DNA of 64,000 nucleotides from Monocercomonoides exilis (Eukaryota > Preaxostyla > Oxymonadida > Polymastigidae): contig LSRY02000034.1 in the NCBI GenBank assembly GCA_001643675.2, positions 62,001-126,000 on the forward strand, read 5' to 3'. The notes under the pieces were generated by a model, which saw only the letters and a list, made by a program, of their open reading frames with translations, searched no databases and had not been told where the DNA came from. Made by a program: the position numbers and the translations under genes. This document shows positions 10,160 through 25,100 of the stretch, in pieces (positions within the stretch are counted from its first letter, which is position 1; each line of letters starts with the position of its first letter).

Positions 10160-13100
10160 TTATATGACGATATGAATGTTTGATTGAAGAACTTGCTCAT
10201 CTGTATCTTGAGACGGAATTGATAGTTTTATTCCAGAATTTTTATGTGAATTTGAAGAAAATAGTGGAATATCAATGAAATGGTTTACAATTTTTGGAGT
10301 GATTAATGCTGAATCCTCTTGTTGTGCATTTGGTTGTTCGGATTCTTTCTTGCTTCTTGCAGCATCTTTTGAAGAGCTTTGATTCAAAACGGAAGGATTA
10401 ACAGCAGAAATGGATGCATTGTTTTTGTAAGAAGATCCTTGCTTGTCTTCATCTTTAGAAGGAGTTATCCATAGAATCGGTAGAGGAGAAAACAAGAATG
10501 GAGACGAAGCACTTAAATAATGAGTAATCGAAGGATGTTGAAGTGAACCAAACGAAGTGAATGAAGAAGATTGCAGAAGAGAGCAAACAGGATGAGGTGT
10601 GATGGAAAGAGCAGAAGCAGAAGTGTTCCATACTGCTCCCTGCAGACTGAGCGAATCAATAAACACTCCGTGGAGTGGGCGTTGGTGATGAGCAATTAGA
10701 GGCGATTCACCGGTCTGCTTAGAGTGAAAATCAATTTGAGAAGGAGATGAAATGGTTGCTACAGTTGAATTATGCTGTGCCAGCTGCTGACTTTGCTGTT
10801 GCTTGCTCATCTTTTCACCTTTACCATCAAGCACTTCGGGAGGCATATCATAATAGTTCGGCGATTCATTTCTTTTTGCTTCAATTTGTTGATTCTCTGG
10901 CTTCACTTGCATTTTCTCCATGAATTCCGCATCAATTTTGCTATGTAGCTGCTCGTTCATCACCTGGACTTTGATAGCCACTTTGTCGAACGGAGTTTCA
11001 TTGATAAGAGAATATGATCGTTTAATGGCAGTGAACAGCGAATCAGGGCAGTAAAAGTATTGAAGTCTGAAAGCATATGGATCGCCTTCTTTTATCCAGC
11101 TTTGGAAAAACTGAGCAGCAGAAGCCACAACATCCAAAAACACGCACAGATGTTCCACTTTGAAGAACGAAAGAGAGTTCCACAATTTTGGTACAGAACC
11201 CGACAAAATATCATTCATTATTTCGATCAACTCCGGAGTCAGCTTCTCTTCTCCGTTCATTCCTCTGATCAACGCCTTTGTTGTTGCACGCATTTCTCTG
11301 ATCAAGCAATTGTGCTTTTCAACTTCCACCTTTGCCAACTGCACCATTGGATTGTTTGTTGAGTCAAGACGAAGATCATCATCACCCATGTTTTCGGCAT
11401 TCATTCCACGCATCAGAGCTTCCGTTGAGCTGGGTCTCAGCGCTTTTTGTCTTTGGCGCAACTTTCGCTTTGCTTCAAGTTCTCGTTCTTTTTCTTTCTT
11501 TGGATCGAATGCCGAGGGAGTGATGGGTGCCTTTGCAGCAATTGGAGTTACAAGAGGCGTTTGTCTAACTTCAGCAGTAACTTGCAATTCTGGAACGACT
11601 GTAAACTTTGGATTAGAATCGTTAAAGTTAATAGGCTTTGGAAGCTTTGATTGCAAAGTTATTAGAAGATTCCTTATTTGCGAAATTTGCATAGAAACAA
11701 GTTGAGCGCTTTTTTGCTGTTCGGTAATTTTTCCTTTCTCACTTTCAGTTTTTGATTCTTTCATTTTACTCGTTGTATTATCCTCTGAGTTATTCTTCTC
11801 GCTGTTGCTTAATTGGCTATTCAACCGTTTGCTAATATCGGAAACTTCTTCAGTTGCAACTCTGCCTTTACTCGATGGCTTTTCAAGCAATTTATCAATA
11901 ACGCCAAAGATGGTTTCTTTTTGCTCTTCAGTTTTTTCAGCAAATGGAGACGGTGGGAGATGCAAAATTTGCAGAAGCGATGAATCATCGAGAGCATTAA
12001 TATAAGAAATATACTTAGATGGCTTAGCTGAAAACGAAGGGAAAGGAGGGACGGAAGGAAGCGGAGAGGAAAAGATCGCTGATGATGATGTTGAATATGC
12101 AGACGAATAAGGTGAAACAGCAGAGACCATTGATGCTCCAACAGAATCAGAAGAAGCAAGTGCATCAATTTGAGATTGGAGTTGTTTGCCTTGTGAATCT
12201 CTCAGGTTCACCACAACACTCGTTCGTGGTGATGGCTGCATTGATCCATTACGTGAACAGTCTTCAGATGCAATTGGAGAGGCAGCATTGCTGGCATTGA
12301 CGAATGAATTGAAAATATGCTCGCTAAAGAATGTAGACAGAAGTGATGTCAAGAGCTTCCTGTCAGACTCAGTGCTTAAGCATGCCTCGTATATCTCTTC
12401 CTTCAAATATGTGCGAACTTTTGATAGGAACTTGCTGATTTGCTGAAGACGGAGCGTTTTTGCATCTTCACTTTCTTCAACTTTTTCCTTTTCTTTTTCA
12501 CTTTCATTCTCTTTGCTCCTCTTTTTGGCTTTTCCTTTTGGTGCTTTTTCTTTCTCCTTCTTTGCTCTTTCAATTTCTGCTTCAGCTTCAATATCAACTG
12601 GACTAATAAGTGCGTTCTGATCATCCAGCATGTTGCTAAGCTCAATTGCTGCTCTCTTCAGATCCTCATCTCCCCAGAACACCCCACTCTTTGCACAGAA
12701 TGTGCCGTCCGAAGTGTCCCATCCACAGACGTTGAAGTTGAGGCGAGCTTTGATAGAGGAATGGAAAAGAACGAGCGCAAAAAGCAGCCTTTTCCATTCG
12801 AAAGGATGAGATACATGCTCACGAATGAGAGAAGCACACATGTTATAAGACGATACCAATCGCTGCCGGACAGAAGTGACGGTAAAAAGAGACGGATAAG
12901 AGGGAACATTCATGAGAGAAAAGGTAGGTAGCTTCATAGAAGGCGTCATAGGTGAACGCGCACGATTGACAGAAGATGAAGGCCGCGATGAACAAGGTGT
13001 AGCTGCAGCAGAAGGGGATGTTGAATGAACAGGAGATGCTGTTCTCGATGCACGCTTTTCAAGCAAAGGTGTTGGAGGTACAGTACTAGAAGCTTCAACG

Positions 13101-16100
13101 AAAAGTTTGATGCTGAATTGCAGTGCAGCTCTAGGAATAGATGCAAAGTACTCAGAACCAGCTGTTGGAAGGCATTGAGGCACAATAAACAACCTGAATC
13201 CATTTGGCAGATGTGTTGGATGCAATCTGATCTGATCCAAAATGATCTGGAGCGTTTTTCCATCAGAATTCTTATACGGCTCGGACGGTGTTGCTGCATC
13301 AGAGATAGGATGACAACATACACATATCCAACGTCCTTCCTCCTTCGCCGCATCAAATACAGAAAGGATGTGAGACACATCGCTTTCACAAGAAGAGAGC
13401 CTTTCAATCTGAATAGGTGTTTCTTGTTTGTCTGATATCTCTTTCAGCACACTGATTGGATTCTTTGATACACAATTCGTTAGTAAAATTGGCTCGAATG
13501 GCTTTGAATTCTTAATGATATCTTCAATTGATCCAACAGGAATCGAATTACTATCAACTTCATTTGTTTGTCCTGGTGTTGCAATCTGTTTTGGCAACAG
13601 AACCGGAGTCATTGACGATGTGCTATTCTTATTTGAATGTTCTCTGGTACGTTGATTACGCAGAGACTTTGGTTGACTCATAACGAGATCACTCAGCGAA
13701 ACAACTGTTCCCAGAATGCGATTAGCAAACATATGGAGTGCAGGCATCAGACGATCAGGCCTTAACGCATCAACAACAAGCAATTGCTGCATCGGCGTGA
13801 GACAGTTGCTCCACGGCTCAGGCATTGAAACAAGTTCAGGCGTATTTGAAATACACCACTTGCCCCACTCTCCACGGGATGTTTCCGTGATCGATGAAAC
13901 AATTCCAAGCCAAGGCTTTTCTTCTTGTGTATGGATTACATCATGTTTGGTACTTGAAGAAGCAGAGGATTCTGCCTGGTTTGTGTTCGTGTTTGCTTTG
14001 GCTTCAGATAGTGACTCTCGTTCGATGTTGCTTGAATCACGCCCGCCTGAAGGAGAAGCAGGTGTAGATACTCTCATTCCTCTTCGAGATGCACGTGATT
14101 GAGAGGCCCTTGTTCCTGTTCTCGGAAGCTTGTGATCGGTGGAAGGATGAGAAAGATCTTGAAGATTTGAATGCACAGGAGTGACTTTTGTAATGACACA
14201 TTCCTCCAGCTCGTTGATGCGCTTCCACTGTTCAATTGTTAAAAATGTTGGTTTTTCGTTTGAGAAGTTTTGAATCCATTCTCCTTGATCATCATTTGTT
14301 TGAAGTTTTGTAGAGGCACTTTCTGAAGCCATTGTTGGAGATGGTATAACTGAAGGAGAAGAGGGTGCAACACCTTCGTCTGACAACAAATTATCTTTTG
14401 GATCTTTCTGTGAAATGCGATCAACTTCTTTGCCTTCAACGTGATCATCAAAATGTGTTGGATTCAAATAATCAGCACGATCATCTCTTTCTCCAGCATC
14501 CGTCTCTGACTGTGACTGTTCAGCGCTTGAGTGATGAGACAGAAGCCACTTCCATTCATCATCATCAATGCTATGTTCAATCTTCCCAACAAAAGCAGCA
14601 GATAAAATTTCAAACACCAATGCGTCTTCTTCAAGCATTCCATGCGAAATGCAAGAAAGAACATTTCTTGTTACACATTGTCCCAATTCCATTTCTGTTA
14701 CACTGGCCAATCGTTGCTTATCTGAACGAACTGCATATGAAATCTGCTTTCCATCTTCAGTTTGCTCGCCTAACTTGTTCAATTCATTCTCACTGTCTCT
14801 GTTAAGATCGGCCAAGCTTCCTTTAACCCTACTCAATTCTCGTTCACTAACTCCGAACAGTTTCACAGTACGTTCGACAACACCTAAAATTTGTGATAAT
14901 GGGAACTGATATGCACAGCCAGAAGAGATCATCTTTTGCGAAGCTACAATAAGTTGTGTTACTTTCCGCGCAATAGAGCGGAACTCTTCTCGCTCTGTTG
15001 TGACTGCCAATGCAGCTGATGCGTTTGATAGAGTGCGATTTCTTATTTCAATGCAATTTGATCTGCTTTTTTCGAATGTTGTAATTGCTCGTTCCCGTTG
15101 CTGCTTTATGACCTCCTTTTCTGTTGTTTCTGAATACTTTTCTTCGGTTTTTTTATCATCAACATCGACTTCCTCTTTCTTTTCATCAGCTCCTTCACCA
15201 ACATTATTCTCATCCTCTTCCTTTTTCAAAGGAGATTCCAGCTTCAACGCATCTGGCGAGAAGGTCAGAGTTTCATCATCACAAAGAAGCGAACTTGTAA
15301 CCTCTCCCAGAGCAGCTAACATGGCTGCTTGTTCCTTTTTCATCTGAGCTACATCTCTACTCGTTTTGTCAAGTATTGAATTGTGTTCATCTTCCAGTTG
15401 CGGGCATCGATGAGATACAATCAACGACAAAATCTTCTCTTCAGCACCGGCTGCTGTAAACGGGAATAAAACCACTGGAGTGCTAACGAGTAATGAAGGT
15501 GGTATGTATGGTGCAGGGTTCGTGGTAACCAGTGTGAGCGAGAAAGCTGGAGAAATAGAAATAGTGACAGAATTGGATAAAGCCAAAGTTTTGTTTGCAT
15601 TCAATGAAGCAGGCTGAGCTAACGCAGCAGAAGAGGAAGAGGACGATAATGTTGATGCAGATGCAGATGGAATTGGATTCGTTTGAAATACAATGTTTGT
15701 TAAGTCCTTCGAGAGAAGTTGCTGTATAAGCGGATGAAATCTGTCAATTATATTTTGAGAAATGGCATTTGACCCAGAAAGGTTCGGAGTATCGAATGCA
15801 TTTGTCTCAATAATCAATGGATAGCCATGCCTTACACATGATTCAATTGTCTTTGAAAGTGCTTCATCTCGTTCATGGCAGAAATGTGCTCCTCGTCCCT
15901 TCCACACGCTTTTCATCCACTTCAAAGCCTGCATTTCTGGATCAATCACGATCGAACATCGCTTTGTGAGATTGCTTCTTGTCAGAATAATTGCAGAAGC
16001 AATACTAACAGAATCGTTGTTTAGTCCTGCATTGCTTTGAGTCCACTGTCTGATTGTAACAGTATCACCAAGTATTTCATCCAGATAGAATGACCCTTCT

Positions 16101-19100
16101 CCATTTGATGTGTAGTGTGGCAATCCATTTGCTGTTAGCAGTTCGGCCCAGCCATCCACAAGCGCACGGCGGTGCTCAGCGTTCAGAGGTCCCAAATACA
16201 CAAGCGATGCTGCAGATAAAAGAGCATCTCCAACCAAAGTGGAGAGAGACGCTGAAACATTGTTCAGCGATTCCTTCCACGATATTTCCGCTTCTGATTC
16301 CATTTCTTCCAGCAGATTTTCGCCTTTTTCGATCAACTTATTTGTTTGCGTTATCATTTCAATAACTGCTTCCTTATGTGCTTCAGCTATTGCCAATGCC
16401 TCTTGTTTTTCATCTCTCGCTTTCACCGCATCTTCCGAGTTTTGTGTCTTTTCAAGCAAAAGCTTCTCACAATCACTGAGACGAACATCAATATCCTTAA
16501 GCAGATCGCGTTTTGGCTGCACTTCACGTGACACTTCAGAATAGTCATACAGCGCACGAACCCACGCACACAGTGTCTTTGCAGCTGTGGAGACTGCTTC
16601 TATCACTTCTGGCTGGAATTTTGGTGAGGAAATAAAAGTCTTTCTTAAATGCTTCTTTGTCTCTTCGTCAAGAGATTCGATGTCGAAGTCCTCAAACCTC
16701 AGCGAAATGTCGAATGTGAGGAATTTCTTGGCAGAGTCCCAAGTCTGCGGCTCTTTGAAGATCAGACAAACTGCCTGCATCACAAACATCACCAAATCTG
16801 GCGGCTTCACAAAGGAGCGTATTTCCTGAATGTCCTGCTTTGATAGTGTCTGAAGTGCTTTAACGCACTGGTTGTAGCGCGGTAAAGCTCTATTCAACTC
16901 TTTTGTTATCTCTTCAGCTGTTGTGTTTCGCTCATTCTGGATTTCGTCTCTGTTTCGCTTGACATTTGCCTCTTCTTCTTCCTTCTGTGACAAGTTCTTC
17001 TCTTCAATGTCCAATTCTTCTCTCTTCTTTTTCACTTCCTTCATTGCGGCATCCAAAACTGGCGCAAGTTGTGTTTTCTTTGATTTCAGTGCTTCAATGT
17101 CGTCTTTCGTCTTATCAATTGATTGAACTCCGAGAATTAGCGCAGACTGTTCTTGTGTGAGTCTCTCAGTTAATTCTCTATGGATTCGCTCAAATGTGTG
17201 GAGTAAGTTGTTGAACATGACCGAAGAAACATACGTGATACATGGAGACCGACGTTGCTTCTCATTTTGTCTACTGTTAAAACCATTTACCGAATGTTCA
17301 TTCGTTTGATTCGTTTGATTTCCATCATTTTTGTGATCTTTATCTTCCATTAATTCATTATTCCGGTCTTTCTCTTCAAGCAATAGTCCGTTAACGATGT
17401 TCTTTAATGAATCTATTACTCCATTTAGTAAACACTCATCTTCTTCTTTCGCAATTCTGTCCGTAAACTCAATAACAAGTTGATGCATCGAGACACATGC
17501 ATTCACAACCAGTGGAAGAACGTGCGTTTGCAATGGCCAATTCATCGCAACTCGCCAAGCTATCTGCAGAAGACTGTCGTTTGAAGGCACACCAATAGAA
17601 AGCAGATGACAATGATGAAGAATTGAAGGATAGATCGAAACGGGAGATGAAGGAGGCAAATAGGTGGATGATGAGGTTGAAGGAGATTGCGAAAGCAAAG
17701 TAAGAACTTTGTGTATTGACTTGGATGATCCATAACCCAATGATAAATCAGTGTTGGAAAAAGCGAATGCAATGTGAACATTATTTCTGATTGAAAGATG
17801 GAGCTTGTAAAGCAAAAGCCCTCTGTCAATATCCAAATCCTGCTCTTTGTCAAAGTCCTGTCCGAACTCAGATCTCGTCTCTCCTCTGCTTCCTGGATCA
17901 TGTTCAGTGTAATCTTCCATTTGAACTGCCCTCTCTTGCTCTTGTCTGAAGAGAATATCAACGATTTTGTCTTCTTCTTCTGGTTGGAAAAGATTCGAGC
18001 ATTCACCTTCATCAAGAATTTGCGTGATTTCCTGCATGAGCCAGGAGACTTTGCAATCATCGTCATCAAAAAGGAGAATAAACTTCTGATCATTAACAGC
18101 AGCTTCTTTTGCAATGCGCTTCATTTCAGTTCGAAACGCATCGTGACTTTGTTTAACTTCATTGGCCGTGTTTGAATTTGCAATTCCCCTTATGAACCTT
18201 TCTTCTGTCTGTTGGCTAACTGTTTCAGAATCACCAATATCACCACCCCTTTTGGATTCGCCCCTCATTTTTCCTAAGTTGTCCACAACTGTCATCCGCG
18301 ACATGGCTGCACAGAGTCGAATGAGTGTTTTCTTTTCTCCTCCAATACCTCCATTCAACACAATATGTCCGCGAGGAAATCGGAGAATGCGCGAAATGTG
18401 GGCCAAATGCATAAGATTGTCTTCGCATAGGTCAAGTGAAATGGGCTGAAGATCCTGATGCACAAGCTGTGGAGGGAATAATGCAAGGGAAATACCCTTT
18501 TCTTTCAATTCTTTTTCTTTCTCTTTCAAAAATGCGAGCTTTTGTGGAATCAGGCGATTGTGGTTGTCAATGTGTTTTTCAACAAGCTCTGCCAGAGAGT
18601 TATCAATTGGTATTTCTCGATAAACTCGTTCTTGTGCAGCTCCACTGTTCTGCCCAGCTGTGTTCCCATTCATTCCATTATCCTCAAATTCTTTTCCATT
18701 TAATAAATCTTCGCTACTATCATTCAAATTGAATCTTCTTTCTTCTTCTAAGTTTTCAGAAGGAATCGTTGAGAAGTCAGAAAAAAGCAATGTGTTTGGA
18801 TTCTTCAAGTTCAAATCCGCAAGAAAATCGTCTTCAAACACACCAAATCCTTCTTTGACAATCTTCATAATTTGCGTGTCAAACACTTTTTTCTGAGGAA
18901 GCTCAATCAATGGATCGCGGAATGAGCGTGTTATTTCGTGTATCCACAGGCGAGCAAGCGATTGTGGCGAGACAAAAGATCTCGGAGAGGCACTTAGCAC
19001 ACCACGCAGTGCACGGAACAATGAATGAGTGGTGACAAGAGGAATGGATGTGGAGAATGGCAGCAGAGGAGATAGTTGTTCCTTCAGTGATGAATAAAGA

Positions 19101-22100
19101 GATACTGTTGCATCACACACAAATCTCGAGAAAGATTGAACAGACATTCCGATGCCTTTTGATGGGTCAGAGAGAAAAGCGCGAATTATTCCTGACACAG
19201 CAACAGAAAGCGAACTGTCAATTGGAGGCATTTGAAGAACATGGAAGTGATGTGCAAGACGAGCAAGCGAGGATTTGTAAACAGAATATGCTGAGCTCAC
19301 AGAATCATATTCAATATTCTGGCCATAAACTGCTCTTCCATTTTGTGAAGTTGACAATGTTTCCACGAAAATCGTATCACAAACTTCAGTAAATGAATTA
19401 TCATTCACTGCAAATGCACCTCCATCTTCCAATATTTGCCTTGAAAGCTCCAAAGCCGAAGTAAACGGAGCTCGTTTTGAATGCAAAGACTGATTTAATG
19501 AATCACTTGAGTTTAACATTTCAATGTTCTCAAGCAAAACAATTGCTTTTTTCCCTATTGGTGGTCCAATCAGCGAAGTTCTTCTCTGAACGAGCTGATC
19601 CCGGAGGCTCAACTTGACATCATTGGCACTTGTCTTTGCAGAGCAAGTGATTGTGACTGGATATATCGTTTCCACCCATTGCTGCGATCCAAAAAGATGT
19701 CGCATCATCGAACTTTTCCCACTGCCGTATTCGCCAACAAGAAGCACATTTTGCCCCGCTTCAGCTAAAATCTTTAACACAGTTGAGGTTGCGAGTGATT
19801 CGTTTGTAGGAACATAAGCCATTTCAAGAGGGAGTGCAGGCGGCAAACGGAACACTGCGTTGTTTCTTGAGCTCCACTTTTCCCACTGATCCGTCTGATT
19901 ATCTACGACCACATCGAAAATGTTAACATTTTTGGGAAAAGCAACATCGCCAACAAAACTTACATATTCATCGTCATCTGCAAATAATGCAGAAGGGTGA
20001 AGTGAGCTTAATCTTGTGGAAGGTGTCATATTTCCATCAGTTGCGAATGAACCAATTGAATATGTACTCCTCTGTGTTAGTCCAGTAGCACTTGGAGTCG
20101 TGGATGTAACCCGTTTTTCGCTAAGGCATACCAATCCTAACAGAAATTGATTGAACTTCTGTTTGCTTTCTTCGCTCAGAACAGAGCCAACAGTCCAAGT
20201 AATAGCAAAAATTAAGTGTTTAGCTGCAAGTGACTGTGAATAATCTGTATCAGCAAACTTCTTCGACTTCAACAGCTCAATCCACTTGCTTAGAGAGATA
20301 TTGAATTGATTTGATTCCGAACCTAACATGCTGGCTTTGCCCAATATTTGCTGTCCTGCTTCTCCACCAGTTCCCTTTTCATTCGCATATGTCCTCTCTG
20401 CTCGGTACACACGCGACGTTGTCGGATTGGACGGCTGTGCAAATGATGAAGGTGCAAGAAGCTCACGTTCTGTGTCTGCTCGTGATGTTGACGGAGTGGT
20501 TGGTAAAAGCGCAGCCAGTTTCTTCACTGATCCTTGTCTGCGCTGCATCTTCTTTGACTTCATTCGACTTGCACCGCGTTCTTCTTGTGCTGCTTTCCCT
20601 TTGAGTTTCTTTCCATCAGTCGAGTTTGGAGTAGGTGCCATCGATGAAGAAGATGCAGTATTGTTTGCCTCTGGCTTTGAAAGAGAGTTAACTCCCCTCT
20701 TTGACTGCTCCTCTGACGCAGCCGTGGTTGCGAGGAATGTGAAGAGCTGAAGCGTTGACGAAAGAAGATGAGGCAGAGTCGAAAAGATGCAAAGTTTAAG
20801 GCTGTTTGGATACAAATCCTTGTTGGCATCAGACATGTTTGGTGTGGAAATTTGAATGTCTGATGCTGAATATGCTTGTCCTGTTGGAGAAAGAGACAAC
20901 GACGAATTGATTGCGCCTAACTCTGAAAGATAAGGTGAAGGCGTATTTGGTTGTGTCTCATTGTTGTTTTCGTTGCTCTGCTTATTTGCATTTCTATTAT
21001 TTCCCATGCCATTTTCAGCAAGAAAACGGAAAATGGGGAAAACGAAGTATTTCAACGCATTTTTCGCAAAGGCATCACGAGAAGGAAACGCACCCACAAA
21101 CATCTTCTGCCACATTTGTGCAATGCCAACCCAAGAAATGTTGATGTCATCCAAACAAATAATTCCCATTTGAGACAAAAGCGAAGGAGACAATTCAGAC
21201 GCTGAATTTAACTCGAAAACGAGCTTTGTTGATAGAGGAATGCGGAACTGTTCACCGTTTGGTAAAATGGCACTTGGAGAGAACGGATTGGCAGATTGAA
21301 TAAGCGAATAGAGAAGACTTGTAGCAGCTGGGTTTGCAGCGAGATCACCGTCTAATCGGAGAATGTTGATTGCTTCTGAATTGTCTGCTGAAGAAGTATT
21401 TTCGCTTGAAGATGAAGCAACAACTTGTTGAGTTGAAGTTGATGCAGATGATGATGCAGACGATGAAGAAGTAGAAGCTGAAGCTGAAGCAGAAGCAGAA
21501 GCAGAAGCAGAAGCAGAAGTAGCAGCAGCAGCAGAAGAAGATGATGAAGGATTTGTGGCAACCGTACTCTTTGGAATCACAGATTGTTTGAACAGTTGTC
21601 TGATTTGGGATGTTATGAGTCCTTCATTCCAACTATCCGTACTGTCTTCATAGCAACCAAACAAACTGTCATAACTTTCAACTGAAAGATGAACTGACGC
21701 AAGTTTTATTTGTGTGAAAAATCCATCTCTCAAGTTGTCTGAACCGAATCCTTTATTTTCCTCTGTCCGATTGAACTCTGATGAAACTTTGCTCTTTTTC
21801 CCTTTTTCTTTCATAATCGTTTCGCTCATTTTCTCGTTCTTTTCAAGAACTTTCTTTTGTCTCTGTATTTGTACATCGTGCAGATAGCAAACAGCATTGC
21901 ACACAGCTTTGAGCAGCGTCGTTTTCCCGCAACCTGCTGGCCCTACAATTGCGATTGCTGCCCTTTTCTGGATTGTCTCCCACAAATCTGCGCCTTTCTG
22001 GACAAGCTCATCACTGGCTGTGAAGCCAAGCTGCCAAAGATGTGCAGACAGGGCATTTCTCAAGAGTAAAGAGCGATTGAGAGAAGGAGGCGAGGCAGGA

Positions 22101-25100
22101 ACATCGCTCACTTGGAACACTTCTTGCTCGATTGCGCAGAACCTCACAAGAATAGAAGGAGAAAGGCGTGGGAAAACAACTTCGTTCAATGCCTGCAAAC
22201 ACAATGCCTGGTCTGTCTCTTCCTCATTGATCAGAAATGCATCGTCCAAATCGAAGCTTAAATCATCTTCGCCTTCATCAAATCCATAGTCGCTGTTTCT
22301 TCTCGACTGGATGGTGCTTCCTTTGCTGCGGCTGGTCTTTTCTCCTTTTATTGGCTTCATCTGCTTGTTGAGCCTTCTGACTCTCCGTTGTTCTCTCATC
22401 TTAATTCGCTGAATAATGCCTGGAATTGAGTCAAATATGAGTGCAGGTGTCCAGCTGATGTACGAAGCATCTGGAAGCTGCTCGCGGCAGACATCGATAA
22501 AGTGCGAAAAGGCGCTTGCGATGGAACGAGAAGCAGAAATGCCAGCAGAAGAGAGAGAAAGCTCAAGCAAAAGGTTTGGATTCGGTGAAATGAGAGAAAT
22601 AGGGCGGAGTGAAGTGCCGAGTGCTGTCTGAAATGCAGAGTAGAGGTTGCACGAAGTGTTTGAGGTGGAAGAAATCGAGTAAACAGAATGAGAGCTTGCG
22701 ACGAATGTGCGGGTGAATGGAGAATTCAAGATAATCATCGAATGTGGGTGAAGTGAGATTGTTTGGTTGTTATAAATAAGTGATGCTTGTTTCTGAGCAG
22801 CAGCAGAAGAAAAGTTTGAAACAAACTCTGCGAGAAGAGAAACACTTTCAATATCAAGCAATTCTGTTCCGGTAACATTGACAAACGCTCCAATCTGCGT
22901 AAAACAAGACATGAAGCGAAGCAATATTTGCCACGAAATTCCCTGATGTGTTGCCAACTCCCAGTATTCTCTTCCAATCGCCGAAGCAACTGCACGAACT
23001 GTTGCACGTTTGCCGTGCATTTCTGGAAAGCCGCTCAGAAGCGCAGATGAAGAAGCAAAGAGAGATGATATGATTGAAGTGAAAGAACTGACATTATTCT
23101 CTGTGATCAGCACAATCTCATTTTTTCCTTGTAGTTCACAGCCATACCCAAAACTTGAGTTCCCTTGCTGAACGATGCACTCTGCCTTTTCGGGATCCCA
23201 TTTCATCCGAAGCTGTCGTGTCCATTCTTGTTCATCGGCAGAGGAAATGCGATTGCGAATGAGTTCATTCACAACGTCACGCTGATGCTGAACGAGTATT
23301 ATAAGTGTTGATAGAGTTGAAAGAGGCAGAAGAGAAGCTATGTTCTTTGGCGAACTTGCCGTTGAAGCTAAAGACAAGCTATTTGTTGTTGTTGCTGCTG
23401 TTCTTGTTGCTATTGTTGCATTCAGATTCACCTCTTCTTCACCCAACGAAGCATTCAGCTGCTTATGTGCGTTCACAAACTCTTCACATAAATAATTAAG
23501 AAGCCCCACAATTTCATTCAACATGTAGTTATCTTTGCAACTTTCGCTTGCTCTCACAGGTTCTGAAGCCTTCTCAGATGAGGCATTTTCTTCGCTGTGC
23601 GCGGAGTTTCTGTTCATCTGTTCAAACGCATCTTCGACAAGTTCTGTGAATTCGATTTGAAGTGCAGTGATAATCGACTGTGATAGTTCCTGTTGGACTG
23701 CTGGCAGATATGCTTCTTCGTCACACAGCTGCAGCGAGTTCTGAAGGCTTCTGGAGATTGTGGAGCGCATTGATGACTCCAGCGTGGCTAGCCAACGATC
23801 AATATTAGCTCTCGTGCTGATTGGATCTGCGAAGAATACTTTTTCACCTGAAACACATTCAATTCCAACGATTGATTGCTTTGGCTGAGCCGAAGAAATG
23901 GCAGGCACAGCAGTTGGCGAGAGAACAGAAGACGAAGCATTTGACTGGGCAGACTGATGGCGCATAAGAGCAGATGATGTGTGATGGCGTAACAGCTCGT
24001 TGGATTTGTTTGAATCCGATCTGCCTCTTGAAAGAGGTGACAAAGCAGAAGGTGTGCTGGTGATATTTTCAATGTCTGAGACAAAGATGAGACGCCGAAT
24101 GGAATTGTACAGCTTTGAGATGACCTGCTGGATGGTTGAAGGATCATTGGCAGAGCTTGAGAGGATGCTGAGAAGCTCCGCGTTGCTGAGCAGATTAAAG
24201 CGCGGGAATGAATTCCTCTTCGAGTCAAAGAAAGAAGTCAGTTTGCGCTCGATGGAGCTCAACAGAGCGCTGCAGTTGTTCAGCGACTGAACCACATTTG
24301 GCACTTCAACCACTTTCATGCACAGCGGATTGCTTGACACAGAATCCACAAATGCTTTCCATATCGCCTCTGCCGAGTTGAACTGCTCAGCTTCTTCTGT
24401 CAGCTGCTTGTTAACATCGCTCTGGATAAAGAAGTGGTACAGTAGCACATAAAGTTTTTGGCACTTGACTTCGCTTTCTATCAGAGTTTCCAAAGTGGCT
24501 AGGTTATAATTCCATTCATCCACTTCCTTCTTCACAATAGCAATGAAAGGCGATGCCAGCATGCTTTGAGCCATCGTCAGATGTTCATTCAGTTTCAACC
24601 GAATTTCCTCCTCTCCTTCAATTCTCATCGGTGCCTTGCCCTTCACACCCAGTTTTACTCTAAAGCTTTGCGCCGCCCAGTATGCTTTGATCTCATTCAT
24701 CTGCTCAATCAGCTTGTGTTCTCCTTTCGCCAGCGAGCTAATCTGCGCAATCTGTTGTCTGTACTGCTGAGCACCAATCGACAGGAACTGCGCCACCGTC
24801 AGCGTGGGTGACCACTGCTTCCCCATCTGCTCAAACAGCTTGCGCCAGTGCCTCGGCTCCATCGCCTTGATGCACAGCGCACAGAGCAGCGGGACAAATG
24901 GCACGAAATCTGAAACCATCTCCTTCAGACGGTGCACAATTGGATCATCGATCTCGCTTTTCTCCGCAACTGACAGCTGCTTCCGCGCATCAGCAACCAC
25001 AGTGGACAGCTGCTCAGCGTCCAGCTCCGTCAGCAATGACGCTCGCCATTTCGCGCTTTCTGCAGAGAACGAGGAATACAACTTCCACACCAACTCTCTG

